Shown here one piece after another: positions 45,203-53,307 of a DNA stretch of 64,000 nucleotides. Source of the DNA: Planomonospora sp. ID67723 (lineage in GTDB: Bacteria > Actinomycetota > Actinomycetes > Streptosporangiales > Streptosporangiaceae). Under the pieces are notes generated by a model that saw only the letters and a program-made list of their open reading frames with translations, did not search any database and was not told where the DNA came from. A program made the translations under genes and the position numbers. The DNA is taken from the NCBI RefSeq assembly GCF_015711605.1, contig NZ_JABTEZ010000001.1, forward strand, positions 2,136,001-2,200,000, read 5' to 3'. The first letter of the stretch is position 1. Every line of letters begins with the position of its first letter.

Positions 45203-46528
45203 ATGACCTCCTTCCTGACCGGCTGGGGCCGTACCGCGCCGACACCCGCCCGCCTGGCCAGGCCGCGCTCGGCCGAGCAGGTCGCCGAGCTGGTGCGCGG
45301 GGCGCCGGATCGCGGCGTCGCGGCACGGGGCCTGGGCCGCTCCTACGGCGACGCGGCGCAGAACGCCGGGGGACTGGTCGTCGACTGCACCGCGCTGACC
45401 TCCTGGTCCCTGGACGAGACCACCGGCCTGGTCACCGCCGCCGCCGGGCTGAGCCTGCACGACCTGATGGCCGCGCTGGTGCCCCGGGGCTGGTTCGTGC
45501 CGGTCACCCCGGGCACCCGGCACGTGACCGTGGGCGGGGCGGTGGCGGCCGACGTGCACGGCAAGAACCACCACGTCGACTCCTCCTTCGGCGCCCACCT
45601 GCGCTCACTGACCCTGGCCACGGCGGACGGCGAGCTGCGGAGGCTGACCCCGCAGGACGAGCTGTTCTGGGCCACGGTCGGCGGCATGGGCCTGACCGGG
45701 ATCATCACCGAGGCGGGGTTCCGGTGCGTCCCGATCGAGACCTCCCGGGTCCGGGTGGACGTCGAGCGCACCCGCGACCTGGACCACACGCTGGAGACGA
45801 TGACCGCCACCGACGACCGCTACCGCTACACGGTCGCCTGGATCGACCTGCTCGCCCGGGGCGGCCGGATGGGCCGCAGCGTGCTCACCCGCGGTGACCA
45901 CGCCGCGCGCGGGGACCTGCCGCGGGGCGCGGACCCGCTGGAGTTCTCCCCCAGGGCCCTGCTCCGGGCGCCGCGATGGGCGCCGGACGGCCTGCTCAAC
46001 CCGGTGACCGTCCGGGCGTTCAACGAGGCCTGGTACCTCAAGTCCCGGCCGGGGAGCTTCGTGCAGAACCTGGCGCCGTTCTTCCACCCGCTGGACTTCG
46101 TCGACGGCTGGAACCGCGTGTACGGCTCACGCGGCTTCGTCCAGTACCAGTTCCTGGTCCCCTTCGGGCAGGAGGCGACACTGCGGCGGATCGTGTCCCG
46201 GCTCTCGGCGGAGGGCGTGGTCTCCTTCCTCGCCGTGCTCAAGCGGTTCGGTCCCGGCACGCCGGGGATGCTCTCGTTCCCGATGCCCGGCTGGACGCTG
46301 GCGCTGGACATACCGGCGGGGCGGCGGGGCCTGGCCGCGCTGCTGCGCGCCTTCGACGAGCAGGTGGCCGAGGCCGGCGGGCGGGTCTACCTGGCCAAGG
46401 ACTCGCGGATGCCCGCCGAGATGATGGCCGCGATGTACCCGCGGCTCGCGCGGTGGCGCGAGATCCGCGACGGGGCGGACCCCGGCGGGGTGTTCCGCAC
46501 GGACCTGGCGAGAAGGCTGAGGCTGTGA
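45203..46528 (+). CDS. dprE1: Decaprenylphosphoryl-beta-D-ribose 2'-oxidase DprE1
   Basis: This 441-residue FAD enzyme oxidises the 2'-OH of polyprenyl-phosphoryl-ribose to a keto intermediate. FAD-binding residues are seen in GLGRSYGDAAQNAGG, TPGTRHVTVGGAVAADVHGK and VGGMGLTGII. The substrate side has FLAVLKRFGPG (lysine equivalent to Mtb Lys367), VYLAKDSRM and MYPRL. At the place of Mtb Cys387 (GWNICVDFP) this protein has GWTLALDIP, so the benzothiazinone-reactive cysteine is Ala367. DprE2 follows after about 54 bp. The pair with UbiA gives the arabinose donor for AftD. Confidence 0.95.
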   Translation: MTSFLTGWGRTAPTPARLARPRSAEQVAELVRGAPDRGVAARGLGRSYGDAAQNAGGLVVDCTALTSWSLDETTGLVTAAAGLSLHDLMAALVPRGWFVPVTPGTRHVTVGGAVAADVHGKNHHVDSSFGAHLRSLTLATADGELRRLTPQDELFWATVGGMGLTGIITEAGFRCVPIETSRVRVDVERTRDLDHTLETMTATDDRYRYTVAWIDLLARGGRMGRSVLTRGDHAARGDLPRGADPLEFSPRALLRAPRWAPDGLLNPVTVRAFNEAWYLKSRPGSFVQNLAPFFHPLDFVDGWNRVYGSRGFVQYQFLVPFGQEATLRRIVSRLSAEGVVSFLAVLKRFGPGTPGMLSFPMPGWTLALDIPAGRRGLAALLRAFDEQVAEAGGRVYLAKDSRMPAEMMAAMYPRLARWREIRDGADPGGVFRTDLARRLRL

Positions 46529-46582
46529 TCCGCCGGGGCCGGAAGGGCCGTCGGCGTCTATCCGGTGAGGGGATGTGAGGCT

Positions 46583-47329
46583 GTGAGGAACGCCCTGGGC
46601 GCGGTGGACACCGTGCTGCTGCTCGGCGGGCGGAGCGAGATCGGGCTGGCGATCGTCGAGCGGCTGGTCCGCGACGGGGCCCGCCACGTGGTGCTCGCCG
46701 CCCGGGACGCGGCCGGCGGCGTGCCGCCGGTGATCGGAGCCGCCGAGGTCCACCTGCTGGACTTCGACGCCGCCCGGCCCGAGACGCACGGCGAGGTGAT
46801 CGAGGCGGCGGTGAAGCTGGTCGGCGACCTCGACGTGGTGATCCCCGCCTTCGGAGTGCTGGGCAGCCAGGAGGTCTACGACGCCGACCCGGTGGCCGCC
46901 GCCGAGGCGGTCGCGGTCAACTACGGCGGGCACGTCTCCATCGGGTTGCACGCCGCGCGGCGGCTGCGCGATCAGGGGCACGGGACGCTCGTCGTGCTCT
47001 CCTCGGTGGCCGGGGTGCGGGTGCGCAGGGCGAACTTCGTGTACGGCTCGGCCAAGGCGGGCCTGGACGGCTTCGCCCAGGGGCTCGGCGACGCGCTGCA
47101 CGGCTCGGGCGCGCGGGTCATGGTGGTGCGGCCCGGCTTCGTGATCGGGCGGATGACCGAAGGCATGTCCCCCGCCCCGCTGTCCTCGACCCCCGGCCAG
47201 GTCGCCGACGCGGTGATCGGCGGACTGCGGTCGGGTGCGGAGATCGTGTGGGTCCCCGGAATGCTGCGGGCGGTGTTCGCGGTGATGCGCGTACTGCCGA
47301 GGGCGATCTGGCGCCGGATGCCTCGCTGA
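46583..47329 (+). CDS. dprE2: Decaprenylphosphoryl-D-2-keto-erythropentose reductase DprE2
   Basis: This 248-residue short-chain dehydrogenase reduces the keto product of DprE1 with NADH, finishing the ribose-to-arabinose epimerisation. The cofactor loop is LLLGGRSEIGLAI, the catalytic Ser lies in VVLSSVAGVRVRR, and YGSAKAGLDG is the YxxxK motif. The C-terminal PGMLRAVFAVMRVLPRAIWRRMP is an amphipathic membrane-association tail as in Mtb Rv3791. The GTG at 46583 is preferred (GAGGGG upstream); an in-frame GTG at 46565 would add six residues. It follows dprE1 and ends the envelope locus. Confidence 0.94.
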   Translation: MRNALGAVDTVLLLGGRSEIGLAIVERLVRDGARHVVLAARDAAGGVPPVIGAAEVHLLDFDAARPETHGEVIEAAVKLVGDLDVVIPAFGVLGSQEVYDADPVAAAEAVAVNYGGHVSIGLHAARRLRDQGHGTLVVLSSVAGVRVRRANFVYGSAKAGLDGFAQGLGDALHGSGARVMVVRPGFVIGRMTEGMSPAPLSSTPGQVADAVIGGLRSGAEIVWVPGMLRAVFAVMRVLPRAIWRRMPR

Positions 47330-47371
47330 AACACGTTCCTATCGTTATTACCCGCCGGTATCAGACGAAAT

Positions 47372-47419
47372 GTTCTAGACTAGAACGCGTTGCAGTTTTC
47401 CTTGTGTGCGCCGTACGGT
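47372..47419 (+). promoter_or_regulatory. Nitronate monooxygenase promoter with KstR-type operator
   Basis: A -35-like TTGCAG (47390-47395) and -10 TACGGT (47414-47419) are 18 bp apart, and the -10 ends 6 nt before the ATG (leaderless). TAGAACGCGTTGCA (47381-47394) matches every fixed base of the KstR pattern TnnAACnnGTTnnA and overlaps the -35. It also shares TAGAAC with the dyad GTTCTA-N3-TAGAAC (47372-47386). Confidence 0.6.
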
Positions 47420-47425
47420 GAACAT

Positions 47426-48541
47426 ATGCGGACACGGGTCACGGACATGTTCGGGATCGAATTTCCGATCTTCGCGTTCAGCCACTGCAGGGATGTCGTC
47501 GCCGCGGTCAGCCGCGCCGGCGGGATGGGCGTGCTCGGCGCCCTCTACTTCACCCCCGAAGAGCTCGAGATGGAGCTCAAGTGGATCGACGACCACGTCG
47601 ACGGCAGGCCGTACGGCGTCGACGTGGTCATGCCCGCCTCCTACGCGGGGGCCGACCTCGGCGTCGACTCCGCCGAGGACCTGGTGGGACGCCTCGCGGG
47701 GATGATCCCCGAGGGGCACCGGAAGTTCGTCGACGAGCTGCTGGAGGCCCACGGCGTTCCACCGCTGTCGGCGGACTCCGACGCCGGCAGGGTGCTGCTC
47801 GGCTGGACCGACGCCACCGCCCGGCCACAGGTCGAGGTCGCCCTCAGGCATCCGATCGCGCTGCTCGCCAACGCGCTCGGCCCGCCTCCCGCCGACGTGG
47901 TCGAGATGGCCCACGCCAAGGGGGTCAAGGTCGCGGCGCTGGCCTCCACCCCCCGGCATGCGGTCAAGCAGGTCGAGGTCGGCGTGGACGTCGTCGTCGC
48001 GCAGGGCACCGAGGCCGGCGGCCACACCGGTGAGATCTCCACGATGGTGCTCATCCCGCAGGTCGTGGACGCCGTGGACGTGCCCGTGCTGGCCGCCGGG
48101 GGCATCGGCGACGGCCGCCAGATGGCGGCGGGACTGGCGCTGGGCGCCGAGGGCGTGTGGACCGGGTCGATCTGGCTGACCGTGGAGGAGGCCGACACCC
48201 CGGAGATGGCCAGGCAGCGCATCCTGGAAGCCACCTCCCGCGACACGGTCCGCTCCCGCTCGTGGACCGGCAAGCCCGCCCGGTTGCTGAAGAACGAGTG
48301 GACCGACGCCTGGGAGTCGGCCGAGTCGCCGGGCACGCTCCCGATGCCGCTGCAGTTCATGCTGGTCTCGGACGCCCTGCGCAGGATCGGCCGGTCCGAC
48401 GCCGCGGAGCTGGCCACCTTCCCGGCCGGGCAGATCATCGGGACCATGAACCAGGTCAAGCCCGCCAGGGACGTGGTGTTCGGCATGGTCGAGCAGTACG
48501 TCGAGGCCATGGAGCGCCTGGACCGGCTGACCGGCGACTGA
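47426..48541 (+). CDS. Nitronate monooxygenase / 2-nitropropane dioxygenase-like flavoprotein
   Basis: This 371-residue FMN-dependent TIM barrel opens RTRVTDMFGIEFPIFAFSHC and has the phosphate-binding and catalytic segment VVVAQGTEAGGHTGEISTM, then VLAAGGIGDGRQMAAGLALGA. It closely follows the layout of M. tuberculosis Rv1533. Members oxidise nitronates or act as FMN-linked enoyl-type reductases; the true substrate is unknown. The ATG at 47426 fits a leaderless transcript; an upstream frame to 47390 has no signal. The KstR-like operator suggests a place in sterol or lipid catabolism, which is inference. A bidirectional hairpin terminator follows. Confidence 0.9.
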   Translation: MRTRVTDMFGIEFPIFAFSHCRDVVAAVSRAGGMGVLGALYFTPEELEMELKWIDDHVDGRPYGVDVVMPASYAGADLGVDSAEDLVGRLAGMIPEGHRKFVDELLEAHGVPPLSADSDAGRVLLGWTDATARPQVEVALRHPIALLANALGPPPADVVEMAHAKGVKVAALASTPRHAVKQVEVGVDVVVAQGTEAGGHTGEISTMVLIPQVVDAVDVPVLAAGGIGDGRQMAAGLALGAEGVWTGSIWLTVEEADTPEMARQRILEATSRDTVRSRSWTGKPARLLKNEWTDAWESAESPGTLPMPLQFMLVSDALRRIGRSDAAELATFPAGQIIGTMNQVKPARDVVFGMVEQYVEAMERLDRLTGD

Positions 48542-48564
48542 CCCGCCGGAGCCGGAGCCGCCGT

Positions 48565-48603
48565 CCGGACCCGTCCCGCCCCGTCGGGGCGGGACGGGTC
48601 CGG
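48565..48603. terminator. Bidirectional hairpin terminator
   Basis: CCGGACCCGTCCCGCCCC (48565-48582) pairs perfectly with its complement at 48586-48603 over a 3-nt loop: 18 bp, very GC-rich. It lies between the convergent stops of the monooxygenase (48541) and the subtilase (48607) and can serve both. Confidence 0.85.
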
Positions 48604-48606
48604 CGG

Positions 48607-51600
48607 TCACGGGACGGTCCTGTCCGGCCGCTCGGAGATGCGGACGAAGCTGACGAGGGTGTCGCCGGTCCGCTCGGCGAACCGCACGTTGAGCTGGCCG
48701 TCGGTGACCTTCACCGTGTACTGCCGGGTGACGGCGGTGTACGTGCCGGCCTCCAGTGCCAGGTCCAGGGCGGGGATCGCGAGCTGGCCCTCGACGATGA
48801 CGTCGAAGACGCGCTGTCCCTCACGCACGGACCGGGTCTCGGCGAAGCCCAGCTCGACGGTGTAGACGCCCTGGGGAACCTGGTCGAACCGGTACTCCAG
48901 CATCCCCTCGCGGGTACGCCGGAACAGCTCCTGCTCGGTGGTCCCCCTGATCGTCCTGCTGGTCGTGTGCGTCCTGCTCCCGCGGCCCACGTAGCCGTGA
49001 CCGCCCGTGCCGTACTGCCGGTCGGCGGTCCACCGGTCACCGGAGGCGTCGACGAGGGGCCTGGCGCCGCCCGCGTCGACGGCGACCTGGTGCCCGGGCA
49101 CCACGACCTTCACCGCGATCTCGATCTGCGGGTTGCGGCCGCTCGCCGAGCGCACCAGCACCTTGCCGGTGCGGACGGTGCCCGGCTGGACGCCCGCGGC
49201 GGAGGCGGTGACCCTCACCGTCGCCGACGCCCCCGAGCCCAGCTCGCCGCCGGCGGGCGTCACGCTCAGCCAGCTCTGGGCGGGATCGGCGGTGACGGTG
49301 TAGGCGGCGGGCGCGCCCAGGTTGCGCAGCTCGACCGTGCCGGTCCTGACGGCCTCGGCCGGCATCACCAGCGTCAGCTCGCCGGCCGAGGCCGTCACCC
49401 GGCCGGTGGCCAGAGCGGTGTCGGCCCGGGTGCGCGCCCCCGCGGTGACGGTGACCTCCCGGGTGAAGGTCCCGTAGTTCTCCTTGGAGACCTCGACCTG
49501 GTGGTCGCCCGCCGGGATCTGCCCGAGGAACCTGCCGTCCGGCCCGGTGGTGAAGGTCGCCACGTCGTCCGCCTGCCCGGTGGTGAGGGCGGTGGCCGCG
49601 GTCCTGACCTTCACCGTCGCGCCCGCCAGCGGCTCGCGGTCGTTGGCGTCGGTGACGGTGCCGGACAGCAGTCCGTGGCGGCTCGCGGTGAAGGCCAGGC
49701 CCTGGCCGTCGCCGAGCGCGGCGCTGTCGTGGGAGTACTGCAGCGCGTCGGTGCCTGCGGCGTTCTCGATGCCGATCGTGGCGCTGGTCCCGGAGTCGCG
49801 CTCGCTGTCGATGCCGCGGTAGCGGAACCCGATGGAACCGTCCTCGCCGAGCAGCGCCGAGAACGAGATGCGCTGGGCGGCGTCGGAGTAGAACCGGGCG
49901 TTGCGCCATTCGATGACGAAGGTGCGCTCCGGCGCGGTCCCGACGGTGGCGGTGTAGACCCCGGCCTGGTCGTCCAGGACCAGGTCGTCCCAGTACGGGT
50001 AGAGGGCCGCGTTGGGCGTGCCGGCGGACGGCAGCGCCCCGTTGCCCGCCGAGGTGCTGGAGGCGGTGAAGCTCACGAACCCGTTGCTGCTGATCCAGCC
50101 GCCGGTGTGGGTGCCGCCGTAGAACGGGAAGGGGAACGGCAGCGCGACCGGCTGGGCGGCGTCGTCCCCGGTGAGCGGGTGCCGTTCGGTGCCCGCCACG
50201 TAGGGCAGGGCGGCGCCCGTGCAGGTGTGCCCGAAGGCGTCGGTACGGCGCGGCAGGTCGATGTCCCTGGTCAGGTCGGCGCTCACCGTGACCGGCACGG
50301 TGAGGCCGTCCGCGCACCGGGAGGCCGGGGTGACCTTCAGCTCGTGTTCGCCGTGCGGCAGCGTGAGCCGGTAGCGGCCCGCGGCGTCGGTGACCGCGGC
50401 GGCCGGGGTGCCCGCCGCGGCCACCGTGGCGCCCGCCTCGGGCGCGCCCCCGGAGGTGACCGTTCCCGACACCGTGCCCGACGGCCGCGGCGTCAGCGTC
50501 ACGTCCCTGGTGACCGTCTCGCCTGCCACCACCGCGACGGTCGCGGTGACGTCGTCGTACCCGAACTTCGCGACGGTGATCCGGTACTCCCCCTCCAGCA
50601 GGCGGGGCAGCGTGTACGTGCCGTCCTGCGCGGTGGCGACCGCACGGCTCAGCGGCCCGGTGACCGTGACCGTGGCCGCGGCCACCGGCGCGCCGGCGGC
50701 GGTGACGGTGCCCGCCAGCGTGCCGAGCGGGTCGGCCGGAGTGGCCCGGACCGCCGCGAACGCGTCGAGCCGGCCCTCGCCCCAGACGTTGTTGTCCGCG
50801 GCGGTGCCGCCGCAGCGGGTGTCCTCGACGTCGACCGCGGTCCCGTCGAGCAGCTCGCGCGTGGCGGCGACGTCGCCCTGCAGGCCGGGGGAGGCCGACC
50901 ACATCAGCGCCACGGTGGCCGCCACGTGCGGGGAGGCCATCGAGGTGCCGGAGAAGGCGCCGTAGCCGCCGCCCGCCACCGACGAGCGCACGTTGACGCC
51001 GGGGGCCGCGAGGTTGGGCTTGATCTCGCCGTTCTCGCCGGCGCCTCGGGTGGAGGAGCTCCAGATCGCGTTGGCGGAGTCGAACGCTCCGGCGCTGTAG
51101 CTGGAGACGTACTGCCCGGGGGAGCCGCTGGAGTTGCAGCCCGCGTTCGCGAGGTTGCCGTTGGAGAAGGCAGGGAAGATGCCGGCCGTGACCCACGCCT
51201 CGACGATCTCCTTGTACCAGGGGTCGAACCCGGCGCCGCCCCAGGAGTTGTTGACGATGTCCGGGGCCAGGTCGGGACGGGGGTTGCGGCCGTTCAGATC
51301 GGTGGGCGCGAGCACCCACTGCCCGGCGGCCAGGAGGGAGGCGTCGGTGCAGGTGTTGGTCTCGCAGCCCTTGGCGGCGATCCACTTCGCGCCGGGGGCG
51401 ACGCCGATGACGTTGGCGCCCTCGCCGCCCACCATGGTGCCCATGGTGTGGGTGCCGTGGTCGTTGTTGTCGCACGGCACGCGGCCCGGGCACACTCCCG
51501 CCGGGTCGAACCAGTTGTAGTCGTGGCTGAGGGTGCCGTCGGCGCCTCGGCCGCGGTACTTGGCGGCCAGCGCGGGGTGGTCGAACCGCACGCCGGTGTC

Positions 51601-52158
51601 GATGTTGGCCACGACGATGCCGTCCCCGCGGGCGCCGAGCTCCTCCCAGACCCTGGGGGCGTTGACCCGGTCGATGTTCCACTCGGCGGCGTCGGTCTTC
51701 GCCGCCTCCTTGCCGGGCAGCGGCTCGGGGATCCTGGCGACGCGGATGGGCTCGACCCGCTCCACCTCGGGCAGCTTCGCGATCTCCGCGGCCAGCTTGG
51801 CGTCGCCGGTCACCCGGACGGCGTTGACGATCCAGAACGGCGTGAAACCGGCGCTCTCGGCGGCCAGGAGTCTGCGCAGACCGGCCTGCGACGAGGCGGC
51901 GGTCTCGGTCTTGGCGCGGAAGACCTGCCTGGTCCGCTCGTCCTTGGTCGTGGCCCGGCGGGCCACGCTGAGGTCGGCGCCGCGTTTCATGCGCACCCAG
52001 AAGGTGGCCTTGCCGTCCTCGGCCAGATCCGCCAGGACGGTTTCGTCGATCTTTCCGGGGTCGGGCGCGGCCTGCGCCACACTCTGCGGGAGCACGAGTG
52101 CCAGGGCGGCTGCGGCTCCGATCAGGGTCGTTCTCCAGCGTCGGGGGGTGGGGGACAC
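48607..52158 (-). CDS. Secreted S8 (subtilisin-like) serine protease with accessory beta domains
   Basis: The product has 1183 residues. A signal peptide to about residue 30 is followed by a pro-region (about 35-165). The peptidase S8 domain has Asp in VVANIDTGVRFDHP (about 187), His in DNNDHGTHTMG (about 236) and Ser in GTSMASPHVAA (about 405). Then come at least three carboxypeptidase-regulatory-like beta modules (GTVTAAGAPVAAATV, GTVTSGGAPEAGATV, GTVTDANDREPLAGATV) around a large beta-sandwich (about 640-825). A malectin-like C-terminal domain (about 1035-1180; VAVDAGGARP, YTVELGFAET) may bind carbohydrate. AAGGAGA precedes the GTG. It is an extracellular protease probably held to wall glycan. 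Confidence 0.93.
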   Translation of the reverse strand: MSPTPRRWRTTLIGAAAALALVLPQSVAQAAPDPGKIDETVLADLAEDGKATFWVRMKRGADLSVARRATTKDERTRQVFRAKTETAASSQAGLRRLLAAESAGFTPFWIVNAVRVTGDAKLAAEIAKLPEVERVEPIRVARIPEPLPGKEAAKTDAAEWNIDRVNAPRVWEELGARGDGIVVANIDTGVRFDHPALAAKYRGRGADGTLSHDYNWFDPAGVCPGRVPCDNNDHGTHTMGTMVGGEGANVIGVAPGAKWIAAKGCETNTCTDASLLAAGQWVLAPTDLNGRNPRPDLAPDIVNNSWGGAGFDPWYKEIVEAWVTAGIFPAFSNGNLANAGCNSSGSPGQYVSSYSAGAFDSANAIWSSSTRGAGENGEIKPNLAAPGVNVRSSVAGGGYGAFSGTSMASPHVAATVALMWSASPGLQGDVAATRELLDGTAVDVEDTRCGGTAADNNVWGEGRLDAFAAVRATPADPLGTLAGTVTAAGAPVAAATVTVTGPLSRAVATAQDGTYTLPRLLEGEYRITVAKFGYDDVTATVAVVAGETVTRDVTLTPRPSGTVSGTVTSGGAPEAGATVAAAGTPAAAVTDAAGRYRLTLPHGEHELKVTPASRCADGLTVPVTVSADLTRDIDLPRRTDAFGHTCTGAALPYVAGTERHPLTGDDAAQPVALPFPFPFYGGTHTGGWISSNGFVSFTASSTSAGNGALPSAGTPNAALYPYWDDLVLDDQAGVYTATVGTAPERTFVIEWRNARFYSDAAQRISFSALLGEDGSIGFRYRGIDSERDSGTSATIGIENAAGTDALQYSHDSAALGDGQGLAFTASRHGLLSGTVTDANDREPLAGATVKVRTAATALTTGQADDVATFTTGPDGRFLGQIPAGDHQVEVSKENYGTFTREVTVTAGARTRADTALATGRVTASAGELTLVMPAEAVRTGTVELRNLGAPAAYTVTADPAQSWLSVTPAGGELGSGASATVRVTASAAGVQPGTVRTGKVLVRSASGRNPQIEIAVKVVVPGHQVAVDAGGARPLVDASGDRWTADRQYGTGGHGYVGRGSRTHTTSRTIRGTTEQELFRRTREGMLEYRFDQVPQGVYTVELGFAETRSVREGQRVFDVIVEGQLAIPALDLALEAGTYTAVTRQYTVKVTDGQLNVRFAERTGDTLVSFVRISERPDRTVP

Positions 52159-52433
52159 ATGATCTCCTTCACGTCGGGGCGGGCGTCGTGCCGCCGGAAG
52201 AGTGACGTGGGATGCACATGATCTTTACAGCCCATGTGGAGGATCATGAATCGGTTGTGTTGCCTTTTCAAGGCTTTGACAGATTGAAATTTGGTATGTC
52301 ATGACAGGTGGCGGCGTGTGACCGCTCACCCACGCCGGAGGCGGCGCGGGCGGGCGGATCCGGCGGCGCGGGGACAGGGGTCCGCCGGAGCGCGAAGGGG
52401 AGAAGGCGCCGAAGGGGCGGCCGGGCGGTGGCC
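52159..52433. other. Promoter region of the subtilase gene
   Basis: This gap of about 275 bp is AT-rich at 52205-52310. It holds ATGATC-N18-GATCAT (52212-52241) and the palindrome TGTCATGACA (52297-52306). The leftward subtilase promoter must lie here. No gene was recognised. Confidence 0.45.
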
Positions 52434-53249
52434 TTACTCGCCGCGGTAGACGGCCGGGCGCTTCTCCTTGAAGGCGCGGGAGCCCTCCTTGGCGTCCTCG
52501 GAGCCGATCACCGGCCAGCCGATGCCGTCGGAGACCTTCAGCGCCTCGGCCTCGGGCAGGCCCAGGGTCTCGCGGTAGGTGCGCAGGATGGCCTGGACGG
52601 CCAGTGGCCCGCACTCGGCGATCTGGGCGGCGATCTCCAGGGCGGTCGCGAGGGCCTGGCCGTCCGGGACGACCCGGTTGACCAGGCCCATGGCCAGCGC
52701 CTCCTGCGCGGTGACGGACCGGCCGGTCAGCAGGAGGTCCATCGCGAAGGCGTAGGGGATCTGGCGGGGAAGCCGGATGGCCGAGCCGCCCATCGGGAAG
52801 AGGGCGCGGCGCGCCTCGAACAGTCCGAGGGTGGCCGACTCGGCGACCACGCGCAGGTCGGTGCCGACGAGCAGCTCGGTGCCCCCGGCCACGGCATAGC
52901 CCTCCACCGCACAGACGATCGGCTTGCTCGGCAGCGTGTCCGGGTCGCGCAGCAGCCCCTTCCAGTGGAAGTCCGGGATCTCCGCGGCCCGCTGCCTGAC
53001 CCGGGGGTCGGCGGACGGGCTGCCCATGGCCTTCAGGTCGGCGCCCGCGCAGAAGGTGCCGTCCGCGCCGGTCAGCACGGCGACCCGGACCCCGGGCTCG
53101 TCGGAGACGTAGGCCCACGCCTCGGCCAGGCCGACCAGCATGTCCGTGGAGAGGGCGTTCTTCGCCTCGGGCCGGTCCATGGTGACGACGACGACGTGCC
53201 CGTCACGCTCGATCCGGCAGTGCGGCGTGCTGATCGGCAGCAGTTCCAC
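52434..53249 (-). CDS. echA19: Enoyl-CoA hydratase, EchA19-like
   Basis: This 271-residue crotonase hydrates 2-enoyl-CoA. The oxyanion hole is built by GTFCAGADLKAMG and VEGYAVAGGTELLVGTDLRV. FEARRALFPMGGSAIRLPRQIPY and LLLTGRSVTAQEALAMGLVNRVVPDGQAL follow the M. tuberculosis EchA19 (Rv3516) pattern closely, including the C-terminal SEDAKEGSRAFKEKR. EchA19 acts on steroid side-chain enoyl-CoAs, and its mycobacterial gene sits beside fadD19; here the fadD19/ltp operon starts 2.8 kb away. GGAGG is 6 nt before the GTG. A palindromic operator overlaps the likely transcription start. Confidence 0.9.
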   Translation of the reverse strand: MELLPISTPHCRIERDGHVVVVTMDRPEAKNALSTDMLVGLAEAWAYVSDEPGVRVAVLTGADGTFCAGADLKAMGSPSADPRVRQRAAEIPDFHWKGLLRDPDTLPSKPIVCAVEGYAVAGGTELLVGTDLRVVAESATLGLFEARRALFPMGGSAIRLPRQIPYAFAMDLLLTGRSVTAQEALAMGLVNRVVPDGQALATALEIAAQIAECGPLAVQAILRTYRETLGLPEAEALKVSDGIGWPVIGSEDAKEGSRAFKEKRPAVYRGE

Positions 53250-53269
53250 GGACGACCTCCGCTGTTTTA

Positions 53270-53294
53270 GACAAGCGCTTGTTAGGTCATCCTA
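53270..53294 (-). promoter_or_regulatory. KstR2-type palindrome and -10 of the EchA19-like gene
   Basis: ACAAGCGCTTGT (53271-53282) is a perfect 12-bp palindrome. Extended to 14 bases it fits 9 of the 10 fixed positions of the KstR2 pattern AnCAAGnnCTTGnT. The -10 TAGGAT (53294-53289, minus strand) puts the transcript start inside it, so binding should repress. Confidence 0.65.
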
Positions 53295-53307
53295 GATCCG
53301 CTACGGC

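Noticed and set aside
47426-48541. IpdC-type flavoprotein of sterol ring degradation
   Set aside because: The N-terminal sequence and insert lengths follow Rv1533-like nitronate monooxygenases, not the IpdC pattern as I recall it. The KstR-like site alone is not enough to assign that function.
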